64,000 nt of DNA from the NCBI GenBank assembly GCA_963693305.1, contig OY855904.1, positions 46,109,815 to 46,173,814 of the forward strand, written 5' to 3'. Positions within the stretch are counted from its first letter, which is position 1. Each line of letters begins with the position of its first letter. The translations under genes were made by a program, and so were the position numbers. Shown one piece after another: positions 42,818-54,690 of the stretch. Under the pieces are notes generated by a model. The model did no database searches. It was given only the letters and a program-made list of their open reading frames with translations, and was not told the DNA's origin. Origin of the DNA: Meandrina meandrites (Eukaryota; Cnidaria; Anthozoa; Scleractinia; Meandrinidae).

Positions 42818-44955
42818 AACTGTTTTACAACTGCTGTCACTGCTTGCAACTTCATGGAGTCATTTTCTTTGCAACAATGAAATAGTTGTCAAAAAACTAC
42901 AAAACATGGGTTACGGTAATGGTGTCAATTACTGTGACCAGCCTTGTGCAGCAGAGTGACTAGGCACTAATTTATTCCGCGTCTAGAAATTAACTTCAAA
43001 AAGAACTGTAGTCTTATAAGCCTGTTGCGCGCAAAGAACCGTGACCTTCAACAAGCTCTGATTCAAATATACTCAGCTGTGTGAAAACACCCACACTAGA
43101 CACGGCTGCACCACCACAATTTCGTCACCAAAATACGTCCACGATGTGCCATCAATACAGTGTTGTTACTGACTGCGCTGGTTTCGAATATCAATCACTT
43201 CGATGGCACTCAGTTTCGACAACGCAGGATGAATGCTACATTTTTGTATCGCAAGCATGGATCGACACTGATATGTTTCTAAGACAAAACAGAGTCAATA
43301 AATTACACTGGTTAACGCTTCATATGTTTGAAACGAGGATTTATGCAGCTGAACTGATACAGTTCACTGCTTCTGTTTTCTTTTAAATTCACTGCGTGAA
43401 TTAACGTCTTTTAGTCGATTTTTCAAACGAAATGGGGCCGTTAATAAAGGAGCGAGGTGACGTGGAAAACAAAATTTGTCTTACCTTTGCAGCTCGCCTT
43501 CAGACTTGTACGCTATGTTATCATTTCGAATGACTCATCGTCGGAGACCCAGGGGCAATTAGTCGGGGCGAAACGAAATAACTGGGTCACCGAGGATGAG
43601 TGGCCCTGACACGACTGGATTCTTGTTTCCATGGAAAAGATTGCCCGAAAAGGGGCCTGACCAAATCAACTCCGGTGTCACTCCGGTTCATTCAGATTCA
43701 TTTCGCTCCGTTCCCGGAATGAGCAGGAATGGAAAATAATCAATAAAACACAAAAATCAGTAGAAACAGTTGCAAGCTATAGTTAGAGGGGTACGATTGA
43801 AAATGGATAAAATCGTGGAAGAAATAACTTTGTTTTCTATCAGACAAAATAAAAAATCGACAAACTGGTCTGCAATTTAGCGTCTAATCGTATCATTTAT
43901 CGCGAAAGGAACACATGCGAACTAGTGCGAAAAATATTAGAGAGTGGCATATATCTGTATTCAATTTCTTGGTGTGTTTCAGTACAAGTAGCTTGCGCCG
44001 CAGACAGTACAAAACCGCCAGTATAGAATTTTGTGTCAAGTCCGGCTACACCGCAGGATAACTACAAGAAGTCGGGTATTAAATTTCACAACCAGCTATC
44101 ATTAATGTCTATTTTTTTGCATGCTTAGAAAAAATGAATTCCAGCTAAATAACGCACGAAAAAACTAAAAGCAACTGTTACCTGAACAGCTCCCTTTCAG
44201 ACTATTATTTTCAACAGGTCGGCGATATAACATCGGTTTAAAACAGGGTGCGTCAGCGGTATCGTAATAGCGTCACTATTTCCCAGGGTTATCTCCGCTT
44301 TTAAAATGGCGGCCGGCCGCCCAGAAGCCATCTAAAAAGCGGACTTGACCATGGGAACGAGGTCGGTAATGGTGCTTAGCTTTGTCACACTGGTTATTTT
44401 GTAGGCGATTATGTCATGCAATCTGCTGTCGATCGAGATTTCTTGTTGTTTATTACATAACTTTTTGAAGTAAACTACAAACCTGTGACACCTTTTTTTA
44501 TTACCAAAAGAAATAGTCATTCTAAGTTACAATATTCGTTCTACATGTTATACAGTTTCCATTAGAGATAAAGAACTACTCATTAGCATAATCTATTGGC
44601 TCACCGTTTGTTTTCTCGCAATCTGATTGGCTACACAGGCACCTCATATCGATCGCTATAGTTCATCACTAACATTTCCTTTATCGCTATTGGCCCAAGC
44701 TGATCACGTGATACCATCGTGGACGGGCACGATGTAGCGAGACTGTACCTGTTGAAGACTACAATAATTTTATATGGAGTTTAGTTTGAAGAAAGTTAAC
44801 TAAGAACAATTTGCGAGCCTTATGGGCTGATAGTCGTCATTGGGCATTTTATATTCTAAAATAAACTTGCATATATGCCCTCCAACTTCGTTCTCGTTTG
44901 TAGAAAAAATGTCCGCGAGAAATGTTTCATAGAACATGCTTAATAGATAAACCAG
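42818..44955. repeat. Diverged tandem duplication, copy 1
   Basis: Collinear with 45765-47248. Shared landmarks in order: AACTGTTTTACAACTGC, CAAGCTCTGATTCAAATA, GAGACCCAGGGGCAAT, CTCCGCTTTTAAAATGGCGG, GGCGATTATGTCATG, a cluster of CCAAT-type boxes (GATTGGCTACACAGGCACCT), GGACGGGCACGATGTAGCG, and CTAAAATAAACTTGCATATA. Copy 1 is about 650 bp longer owing to indels. A 101-codon frame at 43081-43386 is broken in copy 2, so I do not call it a gene. Function unknown; ATGGCGG and CCAAT boxes suggest old promoter sequence. Confidence 0.8.
43541..43581 (+). repeat. Dispersed GAGACCCAGGGGC repeat, copy 2
   Basis: Same sequence as 6316-6356 with few changes; lies inside the tandem duplication. Confidence 0.6.
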
Positions 44956-45764
44956 TGGGTTACGCTAACACCAACACACTGATAGCTCACGGTTTCTATC
45001 GACCTCGGTAGTGGGCTCAAGGCTTCGCTCCCCGCCAACTGTCAGACGACAGAAATCTCGAGCTTGAAGCTCAACTGTTAATGACCGACAAGGGAGCTAG
45101 AATGGCAAGAAAACCAAATACTTCTAACAATGCCTAGTCGAAGTGTAGATTCCTGTCGTTGTCTAAACATTCTGAACACAAACCAGCCGTCATGATTGCA
45201 ATGCAACCGTGATAGAGAAAAAAATATTATTATACGTCTGCTAAGCATATACAGCTATTTCAATTAACGTTGTCGGATTGAAGGTTCAAACCTACGCGAC
45301 AAGACCGAATGGTGGTCTGGTGTATTCATTGGATTTTTGTACATCGGTGTAGGCCCCTCCCTTCCCAGCCCCAACCTCCCAACCTACCTATTTCCGATCA
45401 CATTTCACGTTTGTGCTGGATAGCAAAAGCATGTGACAGCCTCCAAAAAGGGCGACTTCAACCAGTCAAGCCTGATTCAGTCTATTTTAAAAAGTCGCGA
45501 AGGGTCCTTAATACACTCATAACGTATGTATTTACGTAGAGTGTGCACGAACTATCACAACCAGATGCCAACATTACCGAAATATTGAAATATTTTGTTT
45601 TTGTCGTATTATAAGTAAATGTTATTGCAACCGTATTAATTGTTTTCAGTTTTCGGCTCGTGCACTGGAATGTTGCGAATTATCATAATTAAGTATTTGA
45701 ACGTGCATGTTGTTTTCATACACGACCTTCCGAAGCGGAAAACCTTCAACCTGCAAAAGGTTTC
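44956..45764. other. Spacer between duplicated copies
   Basis: No gene recognised; a 76-codon plus frame at 45309-45539 has no features. Confidence 0.4.
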
Positions 45765-47248
45765 CTTAAACTGTTTTACAACTGCCTGTAACTCCTTGGA
45801 GGATTTTTCTTTGCAACACAAAAAAATACAAAAGATAGGTTTCGGAGAAACAGCTCAAAACAATAACAGATCAATTACGTGACCAACCTTGTGCATCAGA
45901 GTGGCTAATCTGAGCACTAATTTATACCGCGACTAGAAATTCATTTCCAAAAGAACTGAAGTTTCATAAGCCTGTAACGCGCAAAGAACCTTCAACAAGC
46001 TCTGATTCAAATATGCTCAGCTGTGTGAAAAGACCCGCTACACTAGACACGATTGCACCACTACGATTGCGTCACGAAAACACCTCCACGTTATGCTATG
46101 AGTACCGTGTTGATACTGGCTGCGTTGGTGTCGAATTTTGGTCATTGCGATGGCTCTCGATTTAAACAACGAAGGATGAAAGCCACATTTATGTCTCAGA
46201 AGTATGGATTGACGCTGATATGTTTCTAAAGAGAAAACAGAGTCAATAAATCCCATTGGGTTACGTGTTTGGAACGAGAATTTACGCAGCTGAATGGATA
46301 CAGTTCACTGCTTCCGTCTTCATTGCGTGAATTAACGTCTTTTAGTCCAATTTTCAAATAAAATGAACTCTGTGGGGCAATTAATTGAGGAGCGAAGTGA
46401 AGTGGAAAACAAAATTCCGTTTACCTTTGCAGCTCTGCTCTCCTATCTTGTCACTTCGAGTTGCCCCATGCGCGGAGACCCAGGGGCAATAAGTCGGGGA
46501 GAAACAAAGTAACTGAGTTTTCAAGGTTGAGTGGTCTTGACACGAACGTTTCCATGGAAGAAATTGCGGTCCGATATTAACACCGGAACGGAACGTAATG
46601 GACCAGAATAGACTCGTTCACAGGGTGTACTCCGCTTTCAAGATGGCGACTGGAGTTGACCCTGGGAACAAGGTTGGTCGTAGTGGTGCTTAGCTTCGTC
46701 GCACTATTTATCTTGTAGGCGATTATGTCATGTTGATTGACATTTCTTTTCTTTTGCAGGACAAATATTAAATAGTTATTTCAAGTTACAATATTCGGTC
46801 TACAGTTTCCACTAAAAATATAGAACTACTCATCAGCATAATTCATTGGCCCACAATTTTCTCGCATTCCAATTGGCTACACAGGCACCTGCTATCGATT
46901 GTTATAGTTCATCACTAATTTTTCCTTTGTCGTTATTGGCCCAAGCTAATCACGTGATCAATATTGGACGGGCACGATGTAGCGAAGATTCAGACTCCAC
47001 CTGTTGAAGACTACAAAAATTTCAATGTCGAATTTCGTTCGAAGAAAGTTAACTAAGAACAATTTGCAAACCGCAAGTACAGTAAACGTATCCAGAAATT
47101 TTAACTTAAAAGCTTTTAATCCTCGGGTAGTTGTCCTTGGGCATTTAATGCTCTAAAATAAACTTGCATATATGCCCTCGAACTTCGTTCTCGTGCTAAT
47201 ATTCGTTGGTAGTTAAAATGTTCGCGTTTAATGAACATGCTTAATAGC
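45765..47248. repeat. Diverged tandem duplication, copy 2
   Basis: Second copy of the 42818-44955 block, same orientation, including TTCAAGATGGCGACTGG, the CCAAT-box cluster and the ATAAACTTGCATATATGCCC end. Confidence 0.8.
46471..46511 (+). repeat. Dispersed GAGACCCAGGGGC repeat, copy 3
   Basis: Third copy; inside the second duplicate. Confidence 0.6.
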
Positions 47249-47375
47249 GGAGCTCCAGCGGGCGCCGAAGGCGCCCGCGGGCGGAGCTCCATACCCATAG
47301 AAAATGGGAAATCCATCAAGCCAAGAAAATTTGGTGGTCGCCCGCGTCCGTTCGTACGTACGTACGCACGCACGC
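47249..47375. repeat. GC-rich dyads and ACGT/ACGC runs
   Basis: Overlapping palindromes GGAGCTCC and GGGCGCC-GAA-GGCGCCC at 47250-47292, then CGTACGTACGTACGCACGCACGCACGG at about 47353-47379 (given here only as ACGT then ACGC repeats). Typical end of a GC-rich dispersed element in an otherwise AT-rich region. Confidence 0.6.
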
Positions 47376-47952
47376 ACGGATTAGGCCTGGGACGAGTTTA
47401 TCTTTGACCTTGATTTGGAGTCCTTCTTACGCAAAAAGTAACACAAAAACATTTTTTGTCTGTTGAGAGTTAACTTAAATGTCATGGAAACTTGTAAGAA
47501 CACTTAATTGCTTCAGCGTTTTTTTTTCTCATGATTTCTCATGATCTTGACATTTCATTTCAACTTAAACGAAGCGGTTGTATGAAAAGGCGGCAAATAG
47601 TTGGTACGTTGTTCACTTTTTAACCTGAATGAAAGACGCGAAGAAAGATCAAAGCATGCTGGAAAACATAGTTCTTCGTGAATATATCTCGCTCTAGTTA
47701 CTCATCTACATCATGAAAACTCATGCCAAATGATTTAGGGCAACCTCTTAACGGGAAGATCCGAAATAATTACCGACTTGAACATGATATACATCGGACA
47801 ACACCGAGAGTTAAGCGCTGCGGCTAACCAAGGCTGAAAAATTAATTGAGCTGACATTGAGCTAAGATAAAAGTGAGCTCAGAGCCGGTGAAGTTCACTA
47901 AGTGATGGATAAAAGACTGTTAAGAGCAAATACCAGCATCGGTCAAACATTG
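47376..47952. other. Non-genic stretch
   Basis: No supported feature. Confidence 0.4.
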
Positions 47953-48341
47953 GCCATGTTCTAAACGAGCAGGGGACTGGGTACGAAAATGTTTTTTCCT
48001 TGGTGCGAATATTCAATATCGATTGAATTGAAAATGGGGCACGTCACCTGAAAGAGCATCCCAAAATTAGTAAATTCACCAAATTTGATGGTTATTGGCT
48101 TAAACGCAAAGGCATGGTACACTTTTAAAATAAGAGAGCTTAGCCTGTCCCTCCAATCCCCTGATACTAAATGTACCATGCCTTTGGGTTTAAACCAATA
48201 ACCGTCAAATTTGGTGAATTTACTAATTTTTGGATGCTCTTTCAGATGACGTGCCCCATTTTTCAATTCAGTCGATATTGAATGTTTCTAACGAAGAGAA
48301 AATATGTTCGTACCCAGTCCCCTGCTCGTTTAGAACATGGC
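47953..48341. mobile_element. Palindromic MITE, second copy of the LINE-inserted family
   Basis: 389 bp with long arms: GCCATGTTCTAAACGAGCAG at the left and its exact complement at the right. Both arms also share GGGGACTGGGTACGA, ATTCAATATCGA and GCATCC.AAAATTAGTAAAT. It is better preserved at the right end than the copy at 11798-12159, which has lost part of that arm. No clear target duplication. Confidence 0.9.
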
Positions 48342-48384
48342 TAATTAGCCGGCAACAGTCGAAAAATCAATTCGGTTCATTTTC

Positions 48385-49000
48385 TCATGGTAGGCAGGCC
48401 TCTATGAGAAACAAATCACTGCATGGTTCGTTTGGCTCAATATCGATTTATTCCGGAGAAAATCGATAATAATCGAAATTCGTCAAAATGACGTTTTTGG
48501 ACCTCAAAATTTAGGGCGAATTTTGAAGCTTCGCGTAATGAAATAAAACATTCTACGCCAATAAAAACTACAAAATATCGAAGAACAACACTAAAATAAA
48601 TAGCAACAGCAATTTGGGCCTTTCGTGTCTATTTATTTACCCAAAATAATTTAATTTATCCGACCCATTTTTAACAAGATTAAATATAGGTCAAAATTAA
48701 AAGCATTATTTAAGTATGTGCAACATAAAATAATTGGCTGAAAAACTGGTTTTCGGAAGACGAAATGTTGTTCTTTTTAAATCTCCAAAGTGTTTTTTGG
48801 GGAAATGACTCAGCGTGAAAAGATTAAATTTCGAAGTTGGCAAAAATGCGCCATTTCGGCGGTGCCGAGCAATCCTTTAATCAAGTCAATATGTACATAA
48901 ACACGCACAACTTGAAATGTTTCTCGCTTTACATTCAACACACAACAAAGCGATCTTACCTTGATGTTGCAGGACGAAAATTAAAGGCCTCAGTCCTTTA
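48385..49000 (+). repeat. Single diverged arm-like copy of the 14-19 kb element
   Basis: Collinear with the left arm at 14160-14760: GAGAAACAAAT, AATATCGATTT, GAGAAAATCGATAAT, AAGCTTCGCGT, TTTCGTGTC, TTTAAGTATGTGC and TTACCTTGATGTTGC occur in order. The conserved GCAACATCAAG/GTAAG donor-like site (minus strand) is kept although surrounding bases differ. It abuts the MITE at 47953-48341. Confidence 0.7.
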
Positions 49001-49226
49001 TTTGAAGCACTGTTCGCGAAAAAGAAGTATGTCTTTAACATAGGATAATTCATCGCTCGTCATGTTTGTCGAAGCAAACTTTGGTGATGTTTGATGTGAG
49101 ATTTCTCGTGTATCATTTCGTTAAAACCAGGCCAAATTGAAGAGATACTTGCTTGAAGGTCAGTTTTGAGTTGAACTGGGAGCCAAATGCAAGCGAATGC
49201 CGTTAAAAACATAAGCAACAATTTAC
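49001..49226. other. Short non-genic stretch
   Basis: Nothing recognised. Confidence 0.4.
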
Positions 49227-49231
49227 AGTTG

Positions 49232-49736
49232 CAGGCCCGTAGCCAGGATTTTTGCTGGGGGGGGTGCGTGTGTGCGCCTCCGGCGCGAAATGTCGAGCGC
49301 CGCAGGCGCGAGCTGGGGGTATTCTTCCCTAGAAAATTTTGAAAAAATGGGTTATCTGAGGCCGCATTTCGTGCGTTTTGAAGACAGTTTGTTAGGAAAC
49401 AAGCCATATAAAGGTTAGGTAATAATTCTGGTACATTTTTAAATTCAAAACGTAGTTTTAGAAACGGAATCTTGTAAACATAATTTACAATTTATTTAAC
49501 TAACAATGACGGTAGTCCTTTTAAAGGAAGACTGGAAAAAGATAGATATCTTTATTTCGGTGTCAAATGGTAATTACATAAATCAGCCAGAGTCGGTTTG
49601 CTGACTATGAACGGCATTAGTTAGAATGTATCGTTAAAATTAACCTAGAATCACACAATTTGGTCAAAAACATGCCACAAGAATCATCAAATGGTGGACC
49701 CATTAAATGTAAATAGACGAAGTACAGAAACACCAT

Positions 49737-49767
<31 letters not shown>

Positions 49768-49857
49768 TACGTTTTTCACAAGGAGCGGACTTTCAAGGTT
49801 CGTGGGGGGGGGGGGGGTGCGGACGCACCCGTCGCACCCCCCTTGGCTACGGGCCTG
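49232..49857. mobile_element. 626-bp TIR element with GC-rich ends
   Basis: Termini CAGGCCCGTAGCCAGG and CCTTGGCTACGGGCCTG are inverted repeats, flanked by AGTTG on both sides (49227-49231 and 49858-49862). Subterminal G-tracts (49256-49265, 49805-49817) and GTGCG/CGCACC dyads follow. The interior includes a (TTTA)n run at 49739-49764. A decayed end of the same family is near 32705. Confidence 0.88.
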
Positions 49858-49862
49858 AGTTG

Positions 49863-51254
49863 ATAACGACATCCCCACCTTTTCTTGTCTTGCTAATTTA
49901 TGCAAAACGCGTTCCACTGAAATCGACAACTCCGCTTAAAATAACTTTAGACCGTGACACCGGCTTGCACAATTGGGATTTTAATGCCGAATATTAAATA
50001 ATCAACAACGACACCAGAAACAGAAGGAATATTAGCCTGATTCCAATCGAATATTATATTATTGCATTTCAAAAGTCGTTGTGCTTTGTGGAAGGCATTT
50101 TCTTATTTTCAACTTAAAAAATACTGATTTTGTAAAGGAACTACAAATTACCAGAAAGTTTGATAGCACGGATTAAAACTGTTCGGTAAGTTAAATCACT
50201 GTACTCAAACGGTTCTTGCAAGAATTAGTGGACAAGTGTGGTTGCCAACCAGTCGACAATGCCTGAATTGGCCATCTACTCGTTTTCGGACGTGGTGATT
50301 AAGGGAAGTCACAAACGTTTCGAAACATCCTTACCATTTATCTCAGTTCGCAATTATAAATGTACAACAACTGACAGGATTTCGAGAAAAGTGTTCTGGC
50401 TGTGATAAGTAAATGCTTTTTATTTGACGTGAGGCGGTACATCCGCCATCGTAAGTCGCGGGGGACACGGGTAAATTTTGCTGGGTATATGCCGCTGGCA
50501 TGTCAGAACCCCTACCCCGTTACAGTCTACTTCTGGTCTATTTTGTGGCCAATTATAGACCCCAACTTAGTTACTTTTGGGCAAATGGTTTTCCTAATCT
50601 CAAAGTCCCAAAATGCGTGAAAAGGGACCCCAGTCGTGGTCAGCCCAGTCGTGAAAATGCGACCCCATCCAGCAGCACATCCTCAGTAGCCTATTACTAG
50701 GAAGAGCCGCCGGGTCTTATGTCAGCTCTATTGCTGGCGCACTGATTGCTCTAGCTGTCTAGTGACGCATTTTGCCGTGTGCACCGGAAAAGGACTAAAT
50801 TCAAGAGAAGATTTTGTAAATAGTCGAAAATAGGCAAATACCGGCAAACTTCTTGATGTAATGTTACCTAGTGTGTCTGGTTATATTTGGCGGTGTTAAA
50901 GGGTTACAAGACGTTTTTAAATATTGTAAAATTTGTCACAGCCCGGTGAATATTCAGCGAAAATGAAATAACGTACTGAGAGTTTTTTCCATTACATTTT
51001 AAAGTGCAGTTAGTTCATAAATTCATTTATTGAAAAATTTAATTGCCTGTTCCAAGAAGGCACCGTCCACATTAGCACAAGAAAGAGGCAAACGACCCTG
51101 GAATATAAAGCAAAAAAAATCTATTTCCCTCGCCTCGCTCGCCCACCCACCCCATCTCGCGCTTCGTGCTCGCTTTTCCTGCTTTGAAAAATTGAGAAAC
51201 TGTGAACTGTCTACTCAGAATCTGTTGGCTGGATTTATAAACAGTCATACCAAA
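49863..51254. other. Non-genic stretch
   Basis: No supported gene. The 66-72 codon frames around 50402-50700 have no domain. The start of a long plus-strand frame at 51030 leads directly into the satellite and is not thought to be a gene. Confidence 0.4.
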
Positions 51255-54200
51255 CTGGACCACACTGGACTACGCTGGACTACACAGGACTACAGTGGAC
51301 TACACTGGACCACATTGGACTACACAGGACTAACCTGGGCTACGCTACTACAAGGACCACACTGGACTACACTAGACTACACTGGACTACACTGGACTAT
51401 AAAGGATGAATCTGGACTACACAGGACTACACTGGCCTTCTCTGGACTACAACGGACTAAACGGGGCTACAAGGGACTACACGGAACTACACTGGACTTC
51501 ACTGGACTACAAAGGACCACACTTGACCGCACTGGACAACACAGGACTTCCCTTGACAAAACTGGACCACACTGGACTGCACTGAACTACCCGGGACTAA
51601 CTGGACTACACTGGACTACACAAGACTATACTCTACTACACTGGACTACACAGGACTACATTGGACTACACTACTACACGGACTAAACTGGACTACACTG
51701 GACTACACAGGACTTCAGTTGAATACACAGGCCTACACTGGACTACCCTGGACTAAACTACTACACTGCACAACAAAGGACTACTCGGGACAACACTGGA
51801 CTACAGTGGACTACAATGGACATCATTGGGCTACACTGAACAACACTGGACTACAGAGAACTACACAGGACTACAGAGGACTACCATGGACTACACAGAA
51901 CTACACTTGACTACACTGGACTACACATGACTACACTGGACTACACTGGACTAAAAAGGACTACATGGAACTAAAAAGAACTACACGGGACTACACTGGA
52001 CTACACTGGACTATACTAGACTAAAAAGGACTACACTTGACTGCACTATACTATACAGGACTTCCCTTGACTAAACTGGACCACACTGTTCTACACTGGG
52101 CTACACTGGACTGCCACGGACTAAACGGGACTGCACAGGAATGCAAAGGACTACACTAGACTACACAGTACTACAGAAGAATACACTGGACTACACTTTA
52201 TTACTCTGCAGTACACTGGACTAAAGTTGACTACACTGACTACAATGCCTACACTGGACTAAACTGAACTAAACCGGACTACACAGGACTAAACTTGACA
52301 ACACTGGACTAACCTGGACTACACTTGACTACACCAAGCTACACTCGACAACACGGGACTACACTGGACTATACTGGACTACACCAGCAACACTGGGCTG
52401 CACTGGACTACAAAGGACTACTCTGGACTACACTGGACTACAGAGGAATACACTGGACTATACTTTATTACTCTGCAGTTCACTAGACTGCACTGGACTA
52501 CAAGAACTACAGGGACTACACAGGACTACACAAGACTACACTAGACTACATTGGACTACACTGACTACAATGGACTACACTCGACACAACTAGACTACAC
52601 TGGACTACGCGGACTACACCTGACTACACTACAGAGCACTACACTAGAATACCCTGGACTACATCGGACCACACTGGACTACAGTGGACTGGATGGACTA
52701 CACTGCACTACACTGGACTTCACTGCCAAAACTTGCTACATTGGACTACACTGGACTACATTCGACTGCATTCTCGACTTCAAGGACTACACAGGATTGC
52801 ACTGGACTACACTTGAGTACACGGACTACACTGGACTACACACGAATACACTGGACTTGACTGCCTAAACATGCTACACTGGACAACACTCTACTGCTCT
52901 GGAATACAGGGACTAAACAGGATTACACTGGACTACTCTGGACTATAAGTACTACACGGGACTACACTGGACTACACTGGGATACTCTGGACTACAAAGA
53001 GATACACATGACTTCACGGGACTACACTGGACTAAACTGGACTACACAGGACTACACTTCAAAACACTAGACTACGCTAAAAAACACTGGACTACACAGG
53101 TCTACGCTGGACTACACAGGTCTACGCTGGACTACACAGGTCTACACTGGACTACACAGGTCTACACTGGACTACACTGGACTACACTGGACTACGCAGG
53201 ACTACACTGGACTACACTGGTCTATCTACAATGGACTACACTGGACTACACTGGCGTACACTGGACTACACTGGACTATACTGGACTAGACGGACTACCC
53301 GGGACTTCACTGGACCACACTGGTCTACGCTGTACTACACAGCACTACACTGCACTACACCAGACTGCACTGGACTACACGGACTACAGGAACAACACGG
53401 AACTACACTTGACTACACTGTACTGCACTGCGCTAAACAGGACTACACTGGCCTACACTAACTACACTGGACTACACAGGGCTACACAGGACTACACTGG
53501 TCTACACCCCATTACACAGGACTACACTGGACTACACTAAACTACACAGACTACACTGGACTACACAAAGTACACTGGACTACACAGGATTACACAGGTC
53601 TACACTGGACTACACTAGACTACACAGGACTTTAATGGACTAAACTGGACTACAATGACCACACTGAACTACACTGAACTACATTGGACTACTCTGGACT
53701 ACAGGGACTGCACTGAACTACACAGGAATACACTGGACTACACTAGACTACACTGGTCTACAAAAGACTACACTTGGCTACACTAGACTACACTTTACTA
53801 CACTTGACTATGCCGGACCAGACGAGCTACAAGCGACTACACCGGCCTAAAAAGGACTACACTGGACTACATTGGACTACACTGACTACTCCCGACTACA
53901 CGTGACTACACCGACTACACTGGACTACACTGGACTACACTGATCTAAACTGGATTACACTGGCCTACACTGGACTACACTGGACTACACTGGACTACAC
54001 TGACTACACTGGACTACAAAGGCCTACACTGGACTACACTGGACTACACTGACTACACTGACTACACTGGACTACACTGGACTACACTGGACTACACTGG
54101 ACTACACTGGACTACACTGGACTACACTGGACTACACTGGCCTACACCGACTACACTGGACTACACTGGACTACACTGATCTAAACTGGATTACACTGGC

Positions 54201-54690
54201 CTACACTGGACTACACTGGACTACACTGGACTACACTGACTACACTGGACTACACTGGCCTACACTGGACTACACTGGACTACACTGACTACACTGACTA
54301 CACTGGACTACACTGGACTACACTGGACTACACTGGACTACACTGGACTACACTGGACTACACTGGACTACACTGGACTACACTGGACTACACCGACTAC
54401 ACTGGACTACACTGGACTACACTGATCTAAACTGGATTACACTGGCCTACACCGGACTACACTGGAATACACTGGACTACACTGTAATACATTGGACTAC
54501 ACTGGTCTTCACTGGTTTATACTGCACTACACGGACTACACTGAGTACACTTGATTACACTGGCCTACACTGGACTACACTGGCCTACACTGGACTACAC
54601 TGGACTACACTGACTACACTGGACTACACTGGACTACACTTTATTATACTGGACTAGACGGACTTCAGGGGTCTACTCTGGGACTTTTTG
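51255..54690 (+). repeat. 3.4-kb satellite of the 10-bp unit TGGACTACAC
   Basis: About 340 units, the left 2.5 kb degenerate (substitutions, 8-9-bp and 11-12-bp units), the right part (about 53900-54400) nearly uniform. Within the right part a longer block containing TGATCTAAACTGGATTACAC recurs at 53941, 54177 and 54423, a higher-order period of 236-246 bp. Near 53095-53170 a 20-bp dimer (CAGGTCTACGCTGGACTACA) dominates. Because 10 is not a multiple of 3, every plus-strand frame encodes the same decapeptide cycle, WTTLDYTGLH, without stops, while the minus strand has frequent TAG. The resulting open frames are not supported as genes. Confidence 0.95.

Noticed and set aside
43081..43386. 101-codon plus-strand frame in the tandem duplication
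   Set aside because: The matching part of the second copy does not keep the frame.
51030..51686. 218-codon plus-strand frame
   Set aside because: Nearly all of it is the 10-bp satellite read through; the same peptide arises in all three frames.
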